A stretch of 41,801 bases of DNA from JAAYDF01 sp964511155 (GTDB lineage: Bacteria; Planctomycetota; Phycisphaerae; UBA1845; PWPN01): positions 1-41,801 of the forward strand of contig CAZEEJ010000024.1 of assembly GCA_964511155.1 (NCBI GenBank), read 5' to 3'. A model generated the notes under the pieces. It saw only the letters and a list, made by a program, of their open reading frames with translations, did not search any database and had not been told where the DNA came from. This document shows, one piece after another, positions 7,942 through 16,437 of the stretch; within the stretch, counting starts at the first letter, position 1, and the number at the start of each line of letters is the position of its first letter. The translations under genes and the position numbers were made by a program.

Positions 7942-10044
7942 ATGCCGGAAACATGGACACCAGGCACCCGCAGGAATGGTCCTGATCCCGGACCCGGACG
8001 TATACACAACGTGGCACACCAACTTGATACCGAACTGTACCTGACCGCCAAGATCGAAGCCCGGCGATCCTCGACGATCATCCAGGTCGCGGCCCTGGCG
8101 GGAGCGGCGGTGTGCATTGCCCTGGCCGCGGCCCTGCAAGCGCCCATCAACCGCCAGCGCCAGGAACTCCAGCTCGTGACCCATTCGAATATCTACCAGG
8201 CCCTGCCCCCGAAGTACGCGCTGGCGACGGCGGTCGGCGGGCCGTTCCGCGGACCGGCCATCCTCTTCCTCTGGATGCGACACGAGAAGCTCAAGGAAGA
8301 AGGCAAGTACTACGAGTCCCACCAGTTGGCCAAGTGGATCTGCACCCTGCAACCGCGCTTCCCCGACGTATGGAGCTTCCAGTCGTGGAACATGGCCTAC
8401 AACATCTCCGTGGCCACCCACACCGCCCAGGAACGCTGGCAGTGGGTCTACAACGGCATCCGCCTGCTCCGCGATGAGGGCATCCCCAACAATCCGCGCA
8501 CCGGCCCGCTGTATCACCAGTTGGCCTGGACCTGGTTCCACAAGGTCGGCGACCGGTCGGACGACTTTCATTGGATGTACAAGCGGTACTGGGCGGCGGC
8601 CATGGAGACCCTCCTGGGTCCCCCGCCCGCGGGCCTGAGCGACGCGGCAACCATCGACTGGTTCCGGCCGATCGCCGAAGCGCCAACCACCTCCGCGGAG
8701 TTGATCCAGAAACACCCCGGGGTACGCAAACTGATCGACGATCTGGTCGACCAGGGAGTCAACCTCGAAGCGGCCGCCAACCACCAGCGGGTCTTCCACC
8801 TGCTCGAGGACACGTTCTTCCGGAGCTACACCCTGTTCGTACGTGACCGCGAACTGGCGGGCCTGCGGGCCGACGGTGCGGCCGAAAGCAACGGCGAAGG
8901 CGCCGACCAGTGGAAGCGACTCTGGCCCGTTTTCGCGGCCGCGGTGCCCGAGGACCTGGACGCTCTGCTGGCCTATCTTCGGGCCAAGGTCCTGCGCGAG
9001 CAGTACAAGCTGGACCCCGCCTTCATGCTGGAGCTGACCGGCGAGCTGGGTACCGACGAGCCCATCCCCATCGACTGGCGCACGCCCTGGGCACAGTCGA
9101 TGTACTGGGCGAAGTACGGCGTACGGCAGATCTCGGAGCTGCAGGACCCCAAGGCGTTCGACCTGCTCAACACCGATCGCATCCTGCTGTTCTCGCTGGC
9201 CACGCTCGCCCGGCAGGGGCGGTACACGTTCCGGCTCAACATGGACAGCCCGGCAGACTCCTTCCTCTGGCCCTCGCCCGATCTGCGCTACGTCGAGGCC
9301 ATGCACCGCAAGTACCTGGAACTCGGCAAGAAGCACGCGGAGGAGGGCGAAGAGGTCGGCGAAACCGCCGGCGAGATGCTGCGTTCGGGGCACGTCAACA
9401 ACCTGCATGCGGCGGTCGTGTCGTTTTACCTGGCCGGCCGGCAGGATGAAGCCCGCAAATACTTTGATTACCTGGCCGTCAACTACAAGGATCCGGACAC
9501 CGGGCAGACCAAGGCCATGTACCTCAAGGGCATCGAGGACTTCGCCCGAGGCGAACTGAAGGAGATGATCGGATCGTACCAGGAGGCCATTTACGCCATC
9601 AGCTCACTGCTCACCTCCGGCTATATGAGTCTGGCCAGTGGGTGGGCGGACGAATTCGCCGGTGCCGTCCAGAATGCCACCCTGTTGTACCGCGACTACC
9701 AGAAGGAGCACCGCGACGACCGCCAGGGCCGCCTCACCCTTCCCGAGTTCGCCGACCTGCGGGCGGAAACCCTGCGCTGGTTCGTGCTCGATCCGCAGTA
9801 CCCGCTGCTTTACCGTTCCCTGGTCTGGAACCGCGAGCAGGCCGACATCCGCCAGCGAGCCTACGACTCCGTGGCCGGCCCGCTCGCGCAGCAGTGTGCG
9901 GCCCTCGATATCGAGGTTGCCCGGGCGTTCCCCGAACCGCCGGGCATGGAGCAGTACCGCAAGGAGCACCCCACGACGGCCCAACCGGAGGACATCAGCG
10001 AGCAGATTCAGCGCGAGCGGATCGAACGGGAGCGGAACCGGTGA
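7942..10044 (+). CDS. Membrane-anchored helical-repeat protein of unknown function
   Basis: I do not recognise a named family. Residues 46-66 form a single membrane anchor (IIQVAALAGAAVCIALAAAL), followed by a large soluble region of 630 residues rich in Trp, Tyr and Arg with TPR-like helical pairs, for example HQLAKWICTLQPRFPDVWSF near residues 127-146 and YLAGRQDEARKYFDYLAVNY further on. The C-terminus is highly charged (EQIQRERIERERNR). The first 23 residues are Arg/Pro/Gly rich, so GTG at 8011 is a plausible alternative start. Its position after an ABC permease and opposite an SPFH operon suggests an extracytoplasmic accessory subunit. Codon use shows strong third-position GC throughout, supporting a real gene over the antisense frames. 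Confidence 0.88.
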   Translation: MPETWTPGTRRNGPDPGPGRIHNVAHQLDTELYLTAKIEARRSSTIIQVAALAGAAVCIALAAALQAPINRQRQELQLVTHSNIYQALPPKYALATAVGGPFRGPAILFLWMRHEKLKEEGKYYESHQLAKWICTLQPRFPDVWSFQSWNMAYNISVATHTAQERWQWVYNGIRLLRDEGIPNNPRTGPLYHQLAWTWFHKVGDRSDDFHWMYKRYWAAAMETLLGPPPAGLSDAATIDWFRPIAEAPTTSAELIQKHPGVRKLIDDLVDQGVNLEAAANHQRVFHLLEDTFFRSYTLFVRDRELAGLRADGAAESNGEGADQWKRLWPVFAAAVPEDLDALLAYLRAKVLREQYKLDPAFMLELTGELGTDEPIPIDWRTPWAQSMYWAKYGVRQISELQDPKAFDLLNTDRILLFSLATLARQGRYTFRLNMDSPADSFLWPSPDLRYVEAMHRKYLELGKKHAEEGEEVGETAGEMLRSGHVNNLHAAVVSFYLAGRQDEARKYFDYLAVNYKDPDTGQTKAMYLKGIEDFARGELKEMIGSYQEAIYAISSLLTSGYMSLASGWADEFAGAVQNATLLYRDYQKEHRDDRQGRLTLPEFADLRAETLRWFVLDPQYPLLYRSLVWNREQADIRQRAYDSVAGPLAQQCAALDIEVARAFPEPPGMEQYRKEHPTTAQPEDISEQIQRERIERERNR

Positions 10045-10087
10045 TCGACCGCGTAACCATTGCCGCGTTTGTATCGTAGACTTGGCC

Positions 10088-11572
10088 GTGGCCAGGGGTC
10101 GGCGGCACAGGCTGAGTTTGCGGACGTCGCTGTGGCTGGCGGTCGGAGTGACCGTCGCATCCACGGTGCTGGGGGCCAGTGCGCTCTACGGCTACCAGCT
10201 CTATCGCAGTGCCCGCCAACAGGACCGGCTGCGGGTCCGGGCGGTCGCCGAGACCTACGCCGCCCAGATCGAGCCGCTGTTGCTCACCGCCGAGCCCCAG
10301 GCCCCGACCGAATTCGTGCAGCGGCTGCCGTGGCATCACAGCGTGTGCCTGCTGGCGGTTCTGAATACCGACGGCCAACCGCTGGCCCTGCGCGGCAGCC
10401 GTACCCTGCTGGATCGATTTCTCGCCGTGATCGACCTCGCCGGAGCGCCTACCGAAGCCCGAACGTGGGAGGTGCCCGCCAAGACCGACGATCCCATGCC
10501 CGACCTGGTGCTCGCGGCGGTCCCGCTGCGCTCCAGGACCTCGGGCGAGCGGATCGGAACGCTGGTTTGCGTGACTCGGCTGGTCTCTACGGCGGCCGTC
10601 TCCAGCGGGGAGATATGGAGCTTCTTCGGCGGCCTGATGCTCATCGCGCTGGTCGGCATCCTCCTGGGCTCCTGGTATCTGCGCCAGTGCGTGGTGCGGC
10701 CGCTGGTTTGCCTCACCCGACAGGCGACAACGCCGGACGGCCCAGCAGCCGATGCCCATCTGCCCGCCGAACGGACCGACGAGATCGGTGAACTCGCCAA
10801 GGCGGTCACCGATCTCAACGTCAACGCTGAGAATTGGCGCCAGCGCACGCTGGAATTGCGCGACAATCTCTCCCGCCGGGTCAACACCGAAACCGCCAAG
10901 ATCGCCCGCGAGCTCCAGGCGGCCAAACGCAAGATCTGGACCGACCCGCTCACCCGCCTGGGCAATCGGCGGCTGCTGGATGACAAGCTCGCGGACATCT
11001 ACCGGGCCCAGCAGGAAGCGGGACAGGATCTGTCCATCGCCATGATCGACGTGGATCACTTCAAAACGCTCAACGATACGCTGGGCCACCAGGCGGGCGA
11101 CGAGCTGCTCCAGTTCATCGGTGAGCTGCTGCGGCAATGTCTGCGGGAGAGCGATCTGGCGGTGCGTTTCGGCGGAGACGAGTTCGCCCTGATCCTGCCG
11201 GGCGTCTCGGTGACCGATGCCCGGACGATCGGCGAGCGAACCGTGCGGCTGTTCGGGCAACGCACCCGCTTGTTGACCATCGCCCTCAAGCCGACCATGA
11301 GCGTCGGCATCGCCTCGCTCAACGCGCACCGGCCGGCCTCGGCCGAGGAGCTCATGAAGATGGCCGACCAGGCCCTCTACGCCGCCAAGCACGCCGGCAA
11401 GGCCCAGGTGGCCGTCTACGCACCTCGTCAGCCCGCGGCGCTGCGGCCCGGGTCCGTGACAGGATCGGTGGGCGAGTCGGGCGGCCTTCGCTCCGAAGGA
11501 GCGAAGGGGTGTAGCCACGGGTGGAGTGAGCCGCAGGCGAACGAAACCCGTGGATCGAGGGCCTACGCTTAA
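10088..11572 (+). CDS. Membrane-bound diguanylate cyclase (GGDEF)
   Basis: It makes cyclic di-GMP from two GTP. The 494-residue protein has a first membrane segment at about 13-36 and a second near 178-200 (FGGLMLIALVGILLGSWYL) enclosing a periplasmic sensor region. A HAMP-like linker follows, with RTDEIGELAKAVTDLN. The GGDEF domain begins at WTDPLTRLGNRRLL, and the active-site RFGGDEF places GGDEF at residues 362-366. The inhibitory I-site RxxD is present as RESD five residues upstream. GTG 10088 (or TTG 10082) is the likely start, since the frame upstream is the shadow of the preceding gene. The last 35 residues are encoded by dispersed palindromic repeat sequence and are probably not part of the fold. 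Confidence 0.93.
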   Translation: MARGRRHRLSLRTSLWLAVGVTVASTVLGASALYGYQLYRSARQQDRLRVRAVAETYAAQIEPLLLTAEPQAPTEFVQRLPWHHSVCLLAVLNTDGQPLALRGSRTLLDRFLAVIDLAGAPTEARTWEVPAKTDDPMPDLVLAAVPLRSRTSGERIGTLVCVTRLVSTAAVSSGEIWSFFGGLMLIALVGILLGSWYLRQCVVRPLVCLTRQATTPDGPAADAHLPAERTDEIGELAKAVTDLNVNAENWRQRTLELRDNLSRRVNTETAKIARELQAAKRKIWTDPLTRLGNRRLLDDKLADIYRAQQEAGQDLSIAMIDVDHFKTLNDTLGHQAGDELLQFIGELLRQCLRESDLAVRFGGDEFALILPGVSVTDARTIGERTVRLFGQRTRLLTIALKPTMSVGIASLNAHRPASAEELMKMADQALYAAKHAGKAQVAVYAPRQPAALRPGSVTGSVGESGGLRSEGAKGCSHGWSEPQANETRGSRAYA

Positions 11573-12115
11573 TAAACCATCCTGAAGGGGTGGAGGATGC
11601 GGCTGCGGCGCCGGCCGAGACGCCGAGAGGTCATCGAAATGGGGGATAATGGTGTGTCTCCTCTCCTCGCCACCTTCGTACGCGCTTAGCGTCCCCCGAA
11701 CGCTAGACAGGCACAACGCCGAAGGCGTTGAATAACACAGCCCAGGGTCGCGCAGCGCACCCTGGGTCACCTGACCGTCCGTCATCCCCAAACCCTGAAA
11801 GGGTTTCATGCTCCGCCCCAGACTAGGCTGCTTCCCACGCCACCGGGAATGACGACGCATGCAACCCTTTCAGGGTTGGTCTGTGCCGGCCGGTATGGAT
11901 CCCGGGGTGCGCTGCGCGACCCCGGGCTGTGTTATGGAACCGCGTTGCGGTTCGGAATGCGGGCCGCACGCAACGCCGAGGAGGCTAAACGCGTCTCCCC
12001 TTCGGGGGCGAGAAGAGAGAAGAAACGAACCTCGTGACCACGGGTTCCGCGTCGGGCGGCTGCGCCGCCGCGCCGCTCCACCCGTGGCTACCACCCGTGA
12101 CCCCTGTGGGGCCAG
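11488..12115. repeat. Large nested inverted repeat region
   Basis: The 684 bases between the cyclase and the Dabb gene are almost wholly repeats, arranged as imperfect mirror arms around 11835. Outer words are GTAGCCACGGGTGGAG at 11512 and its inverse near 12080. The middle words around GGGTCGCGCAGCGCACCC (11735) recur inverted near 11906-11930, and AACCCTGAAAGGGTTTCATG (11791) recurs inverted as CATGCAACCCTTTCAGGGTT (11858). Short translated frames here are repeat-derived and were not called as genes. Confidence 0.8.
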
Positions 12116-12182
12116 AATCAAGCCGATTCCATCCGCCCAAGTTGTCACGGACCCGCGGTGGCCTGCTGAGCATCAGCCCATC

Positions 12183-12212
12183 TTGACACCTGCCCGACAC
12201 AAGAGGTAGGCT
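12183..12212 (+). promoter_or_regulatory. Candidate promoter for the Dabb lipoprotein gene
   Basis: A perfect TTGACA at 12183-12188 is followed after 18 bases by TAGGCT at 12207-12212. The ATG lies 45 bases downstream with a good ribosome binding site. The -10 is weak (3 of 6), as often seen in GC-rich genomes. Confidence 0.5.
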
Positions 12213-12256
12213 GGCTCTTGCTGTGGATCGGCCTGCCTGACGGAGCGAGGTGCACG

Positions 12257-12688
12257 ATGAGACGGTTACACTGGGCGATGGGCGGAGCGCTGGCGGCGAT
12301 GCTGCTGGCCACCGCGGGCTGTATGGATGCCAAGCACGGCGTCAGCCGGGAAGGAGCAGACATGACGGGCGGCGGACCGACCTATGTTCACGCGGTATTC
12401 TTCACCATCAAGCCCGGGGTCTCCGACGCCGAGGTCGAGGCCCTGGTCGATGACGCCGCCAACCTCCTGGCCGGGATCCCCACCGTGCGCCGCGTCCAGT
12501 CCGGGCGCCGCGATCACAGCATGACCCGTGAGGTCAACGAGCAGCAGTTCGAGGTCGGGCTGGTGGTCCACTTCGACGACCAGGCAGGCCACGACGTGTA
12601 CCAGGACCACGCCCTGCACCGCCAGTACGTGGATCGTCACCGCGCGAAGTGGGCGTCTGTGCGGGTATACGATTTCATCGCAAAGTAA
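12257..12688 (+). CDS. Dabb (stress-responsive alpha/beta barrel) lipoprotein
   Basis: This is a small secreted protein of 143 residues. The signal peptide (residues 1-21, hydrophobic LAAMLLATAG) ends at Cys22, giving a plausible lipoprotein modification site, though the box TAGC is weak. Residues 45-140 match the Dabb pattern: an opening strand YVHAVFFTIKPGVSDAEVEA, a central PTVRRVQSGRRDH, and a closing FEVGLVVHFDD...YQDHALHRQYVDRH with a terminal VRVYDF strand. Dabb domains form dimeric ferredoxin-like barrels; no specific reaction can be assigned. ATG 12257 is preferred over an in-frame upstream ATG because GAGG lies just ahead of it and the lipoprotein signal begins there. Confidence 0.88.
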   Translation: MRRLHWAMGGALAAMLLATAGCMDAKHGVSREGADMTGGGPTYVHAVFFTIKPGVSDAEVEALVDDAANLLAGIPTVRRVQSGRRDHSMTREVNEQQFEVGLVVHFDDQAGHDVYQDHALHRQYVDRHRAKWASVRVYDFIAK

Positions 12689-12693
12689 CCGCC

Positions 12694-13461
12694 TCAGAAC
12701 GATCGGATGTCGATGTCGCCGGCCCGGGTGCGCAGGTCGATGGGCGGCCCGCCGGCGCCGAGCGTGGCTTCCACGCGGCTGCGGCTGGAGGTTACGTTGG
12801 TAGCGGAGTGGAAGTCGGCGGCGCTGAAGCGGACCCGGCCGCCGTCGGCGGTGACGGCGAGAGCGGCCTCGCCGGCGACCGACCGGACCGAGCCCGCCCG
12901 GTTGACCACTTCGCTGGCCTCGTCCAGCCCGACCACCCGTACCTCACCCACCTCCTGCAGCAGCTCCACGCGATGCCCCGGCGGCAGGGTGATGCGCAGC
13001 CGATACGTCGCCACGCGCACCGAGCCCAGAATGGCGACCACGCTGATCTCGTCTTCGGTGATCGTGGCCTCGAAGTGAGCCGCGTCGTCGGTCGCCGCGG
13101 GCGGGCGGATCGCATGGATGACCAGCGCGCCGCCCGCACCGGCCGGCGGGGTCACGCTGACGGTCATTTCATCCAGCAGATCCTCCGCCAGGGCCGTACT
13201 GCCGGCCAGCGCGGTCCGCAGGATCTGGATCGTCGCCTCGGTGGCGCTCGGGTCGACGGTGACGCGCGTGCTACCGATGTCGTTGGTGATCCGCACCACC
13301 GCGTCGGCCGGCAACGCCACCGTCCGCGTCTCCGTGGACTCGGCCTTGTCCGGGGTGATGAAGGTGAAGCTGAAGAAGAAGTCGCCGCTGCACGTCTGGC
13401 CGAGCAGGAAAACGCTGCTGACCACCAGCAGCGCACCGCTCCACTGGCGAGATCGAGTCAT
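12694..13461 (-). CDS. Secreted DUF4097-like beta-strand repeat protein
   Basis: The 255-residue product starts at ATG 13461, preceded by a strong GGAGGA. It has an N-terminal signal (SGALLVVSSVFLLGQ) ending near Cys24, so it may be a lipoprotein. The mature part is nearly all beta-strand with alternating Val/Ile/Arg, ending LRTRAGDIDIRSF. The repeating 'R.....G.V/I.I' strand pattern resembles DUF4097/adhesin-like beta-solenoid proteins. No enzyme motifs are seen. It converges with the Dabb gene, their ends being five bases apart. The longer upstream frame (to 13641) runs through tandem repeats and is rejected as coding. Confidence 0.75.
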   Translation of the reverse strand: MTRSRQWSGALLVVSSVFLLGQTCSGDFFFSFTFITPDKAESTETRTVALPADAVVRITNDIGSTRVTVDPSATEATIQILRTALAGSTALAEDLLDEMTVSVTPPAGAGGALVIHAIRPPAATDDAAHFEATITEDEISVVAILGSVRVATYRLRITLPPGHRVELLQEVGEVRVVGLDEASEVVNRAGSVRSVAGEAALAVTADGGRVRFSAADFHSATNVTSSRSRVEATLGAGGPPIDLRTRAGDIDIRSF

Positions 13462-13495
13462 GGTGGTTCCTCCGTTGGGGCCTGTCCGAAAACCA

Positions 13496-13532
13496 TCGGG
13501 GAAGTGAGAGGTGAGAGGTGAGAGGTGAGAAA
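13496..13532. repeat. Short tandem repeat (gtgagag-type, about 8 bp)
   Basis: Four consecutive copies of a GTGAGAGG-like unit lie just upstream of the DUF4097-like gene start. Confidence 0.7.
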
Positions 13533-13600
13533 GCCGGGCTTCCCGTACGGACCGGCGAACATCAGCGGCGGTCAGGGGCAGCGATACATGCCCAAGTCGC

Positions 13601-13682
13601 TCTCCATTCTCAATTCCCGATTCTTCATTCCCAATTCCCAATTCCCGATTCTCAATTCTCCATTCTCAACTCCCAGCTTCCA
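13601..13682. repeat. Degenerate 'ttcccaattcccgatt' tandem repeat
   Basis: A run of words such as ATTCTCAATTCCCGATTC and TTCCCAATTCCCAATTCC ends right at the prepilin stop codon. Related degenerate words occur at 3268-3300 and 16071-16130. Confidence 0.7.
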
Positions 13683-13683
13683 C

Positions 13684-14637
13684 TCAGGGTAGCTGATTGA
13701 TTGTACCGCGCCACGGTCGCTGCCACTCCACGTGTCCGTCGAAGCACAGGACGTTGATGCCGTCCGAGTGATAGGGTTTGGTGGGGAGTCCCACCCGCCG
13801 GGCCCAGGTTCGGTTCTGGTAGGTGCCGATCTGCCACTGTCCGGGCCTGCGGTCTGAGGTCGCGGGCGGGGCCGGCAGGTCAAACTCGAAACAGAAGGCG
13901 TCTGCGATGGCCCACTCCCGACTCGGCTGCCGGATGGCACTGAACCGCTTGGGGTGGGCGTCCCTGAAGTGCGGCTTGCTGGGGTCGGGCGACTGGTTGG
14001 CCGGGACGGTGCTCGTCCAGAAGTTGTTGGGATAGCCGAAGTACCAGGGCGGATTGGTGCCATAGGGCATCGTCGCCCGGTTGAAGTTGTTGACGGCATA
14101 GGTGAAGGGGCGATCAGCGGCGCCGGACGTGAAAATGAGCGTCCCACTGGCCATTCGCGTGGCGGTCGGGCAGGCGGAGACCTTGTCGGTGTACCTGCCG
14201 CCCCGGCCGCGGTCGGAGAAGTACCTGCGGATGAACCAGGGCAGGTGCCATTCCTCGTAGTCGTTGAAGGCGGTCTTGTCGCGCGTCTCCAACTCCACCG
14301 CCGCATGGATCGGGCCCGGCAGGCGATCGCGCTGGTCCTGGTTGTACATCAGGGTGGCGTTGCCGTATTCCTTGAGCTGCGTGGCGCAAACGGTCGTGCG
14401 GGCCTGCTCGCGGGCCTTGGCCAGCGACGGCAGCAGGACGGCCACCAGCAGCGCCAGAATGGCCACCACCACCAGCACTTCAATGAGGGTGAACCCGCCG
14501 CGGGTGGGGGCTCCATGCCACCGCTCCCTCACGGTCGCGGCTCTGCTTGAGGTGGTCGCGGCTCTGCTTGACGTGAAGCCGCCGCGCGTGGGAACGCCGT
14601 GCGGCCGACGGCGACCGGTAACCGGATATTCAATCAT
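13684..14637 (-). CDS. Type II secretion/type IV pilin-like prepilin (planctomycetal pseudopilin)
   Basis: The protein (317 residues from ATG 14637) carries a class III prepilin cleavage motif RGGFTLIEVLVVVAILALLV, with cleavage expected between Gly48 and Phe49. An N-terminal helix of about 20 hydrophobic residues follows. The rest has a typical pseudopilin body with a 'LCFDGHVEW' C-terminal motif of the planctomycetal type. The leader is odd: residues 15-22 (VPTRGGFT) duplicate the real motif at 43-50, and between them lies SSRAATTSSRAATVRERW, encoded by two copies of a 21-bp repeat (14534-14575). TATAAT lies on the minus strand near 14757, but no matching -35 was seen. Expected role is envelope assembly or secretion; the substrate is unknown. 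Confidence 0.88.
   Translation of the reverse strand: MIEYPVTGRRRPHGVPTRGGFTSSRAATTSSRAATVRERWHGAPTRGGFTLIEVLVVVAILALLVAVLLPSLAKAREQARTTVCATQLKEYGNATLMYNQDQRDRLPGPIHAAVELETRDKTAFNDYEEWHLPWFIRRYFSDRGRGGRYTDKVSACPTATRMASGTLIFTSGAADRPFTYAVNNFNRATMPYGTNPPWYFGYPNNFWTSTVPANQSPDPSKPHFRDAHPKRFSAIRQPSREWAIADAFCFEFDLPAPPATSDRRPGQWQIGTYQNRTWARRVGLPTKPYHSDGINVLCFDGHVEWQRPWRGTINQLP
14534..14575. repeat. 21-bp direct duplication inside the prepilin leader
   Basis: Two tandem 21-base units (14534-14554 and 14555-14575) differ at one position. They share the core GTCGCGGCTCTGCTTGA, itself part of a dispersed word (minus strand GCCGCGACCGTGAGGGAG) that recurs near 33290 in another intergenic region. Confidence 0.8.
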
Positions 14638-14985
14638 GTGGCACCTGCGTTCTGAAGCTTGACACCGGCCATTCCAGGGCACTCCACACCCGCCTCACGC
14701 CGGCCCCGCCGGTACCCAAAAGAAATGACCGGCCGAATGCCCGATGCAACCCGCTATTATAGCAGGCACCCAAGTGGTTGCGCTGTCGCGGGGGACAAAA
14801 GCGCCCAGTCAGGTGGTTTCGGGGTTGGTCATTGATTGGTCATTGGGCCTTGGACGTTCGCCATTTTGCTGCAGGAGCCGGGCGGGCAGCGGGTTACGCT
14901 CTATTGACATTCACCTTTCTCCGTACCCGGCAGTATGATGTGGCAAGAGCGGCGGAATCCAAAGCGGAAGCGCAGGAGCGCGGCT

Positions 14986-15639
14986 ATGCCCGAGGCGTTG
15001 TGGCAGCAAGCCCGGAGGGATCTCAGTCTGCGGATTGAGGGGCCGATCCCGGACCTGACCGTGTGGGAGCACGCGGCCCGGGTGGCGAAGCTGTCGGTCG
15101 AGTTGTGCGGCCTGCCGGAGCTGGCCAACCGGGTCCTGGACCGCACGGCCCTGACCGCGGCCGCTCTGTACCACGATGCGGGCTGGGTGCTGCAGGTACG
15201 GGCGGGTCAGGTGCGGCTGGCGGATGTGTTCCTGCGCCGCACTTCGGATGAGCAGCGTGAGCTGGCCGCTCACTGGATGACGGAACAACTGGCCCCGCTC
15301 CTGGCCTCCGGGGCGATTCAACTGGCCGCCCGCATCGTCCGGGATTGCGGCAACCGGGAGCCGAAACTGCCGGAGGCCCAGGTACTGGCGGAGGCGGAGG
15401 GGCTGGACGAGTTCGGCCCACAGGCGATCTGGATGATGGTCCGCAGACAGATGGCCGAGGGACGGACGCTGGCGGAGATGGTCGATCTCTGGCAGCGGCA
15501 GGAGGAGTACCGCTACTGGCCGGCACGGATCAAGGAGAACCTGCGGTTTCCGTCGGCCCGGACCCTGGCCGAGGAACGCTGGCAGGCGATGGCCCGCTTT
15601 ATGGCGGATCTGCGAAGCGTCTGTTCGGGTCCGGGGTGA
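14986..15639 (+). CDS. HD-domain-like protein of unknown function
   Basis: The 217-residue protein has an HD-phosphohydrolase-like start: a His in VWEHAARVAKLSVELC and then LTAAALYHDAGWV, which gives the His-Asp pair. A later conserved-looking RIVRDCGNREPKLPEAQVLA could supply another metal ligand. The rest is helical, with many Arg and Glu. The substrate cannot be read from the sequence. ATG 14986 is chosen because GCAGGAGCGCGGCT precedes it; an in-frame ATG at 14935 lacks such a site. A perfect TTGACA lies at 14904-14909, but no -10 sits at normal spacing. Confidence 0.7.
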   Translation: MPEALWQQARRDLSLRIEGPIPDLTVWEHAARVAKLSVELCGLPELANRVLDRTALTAAALYHDAGWVLQVRAGQVRLADVFLRRTSDEQRELAAHWMTEQLAPLLASGAIQLAARIVRDCGNREPKLPEAQVLAEAEGLDEFGPQAIWMMVRRQMAEGRTLAEMVDLWQRQEEYRYWPARIKENLRFPSARTLAEERWQAMARFMADLRSVCSGPG

Positions 15640-15660
15640 CTCGTGAAGGGCCTGAGTACA

Positions 15661-15712
15661 GGTTAAAGGCTAAAGGCTGAAGGCTGAAGGCTGAAGGCTG
15701 AAGGCTGAAGGA
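15661..15712. repeat. 7-bp tandem repeat (AGGCTGA)
   Basis: Seven or so consecutive AGGCTGA/AGGCTAA units follow the HD-protein gene. A short run of the same unit also supplies the stop codon of the FAD protein gene at 30566-30568. Confidence 0.8.
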
Positions 15713-15716
15713 AGTG

Positions 15717-15846
15717 GTGGCCCATCCTTGCGCAGCAAGGGTGGGCTCACGATGATCGAACGCGTGTGAACGCCTGCCTTGCCAAGAAACCCTGTCGCAT
15801 CAGCATCATCGTGAACCCACCCATCGCGTTGCGATGGATGGGCCAC
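15717..15846. repeat. Inverted repeat with 11-bp perfect outer arms
   Basis: GTGGCCCATCC at 15717-15727 pairs with GGATGGGCCAC at 15836-15846. Inner short palindromes (around 15728-15740 and 15825-15835) flank an unassigned core. Confidence 0.7.
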
Positions 15847-15918
15847 CCGGCTCGCGAGGGGGCGGGCTGCTTGGTCACGCGAAGGTGAGCTTGTGCGCGA
15901 TCCGCACTGCCCAAAGAG

Positions 15919-16062
15919 CAGTGGCACACGGCGACGTTGATGGGGGTCGTGCGAAGCCGCAAGCGGCAGTGGCACACGGCGACGTTGATGGGGGTCGTGC
16001 GAAGCCGCAAGCGGCAGTGGCACACGGCGGCGCTGATGGGAGTCGTGCGAAGCCGCGAGCGG
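15919..16062. repeat. 48-bp direct repeat, three tandem copies
   Basis: Units at 15919-15966, 15967-16014 and 16015-16062 are nearly identical, with a few changes in the third. Each includes CAGTGGCACACGGCG and a palindromic GAAGCCGCAAGCGGC. The first word matches the element flanking acpS, and the second recurs at 17702 and 35050. With no spacers this is not a CRISPR. From 16063 to 16437 I see only degenerate repeat words and no supportable gene. Confidence 0.85.
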
Positions 16063-16437
16063 CTGGTTCTTCCCGACCCCCAATCCCCAGCCCCCGATCC
16101 CTGACCCCCGATCCCCGATCCCGGGTCTGCACACGCCGGCGGGGCCGATCATGGGAGCGGCGTTGACCCGTCTGTGCCGGCCGGATACCTTTGACGGTCA
16201 ATGGGCGAAGTTGACCAGGGCGATGGCCTGCGCGGGCCGGGTAGCTGCCGGGCCGATGGTCCCGCCCCGTTGGCCTCTGGCGAGGCGGCCCTTGCGGAGC
16301 ATGAGGGACCTGCGAGCGGGGGTGTCGGGGCGACGGATGCGGGATCGGCAGGCGCACCGCCCATGGCCCGGCCCATACCTCCGGCCGTCCGAGGGGCCTC
16401 GCCGACGGGTCGAGGGACAGGGCATCCACTCGGCCCC

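Noticed and set aside
7897..9408. 503-codon minus-strand frame
   Set aside because: Mirror of the 700-residue protein gene, which has the better codon pattern, membrane anchor and helical repeats.
9638..10087. 5' extension of the GGDEF frame
   Set aside because: Overlaps the preceding gene out of frame and is Ser/Arg/Pro rich.
9995..11860. 621-codon minus-strand frame
   Set aside because: Antisense to the GGDEF gene and continues through palindromic repeats.
15919..16062. CRISPR array
   Set aside because: Units follow each other without unique spacers.
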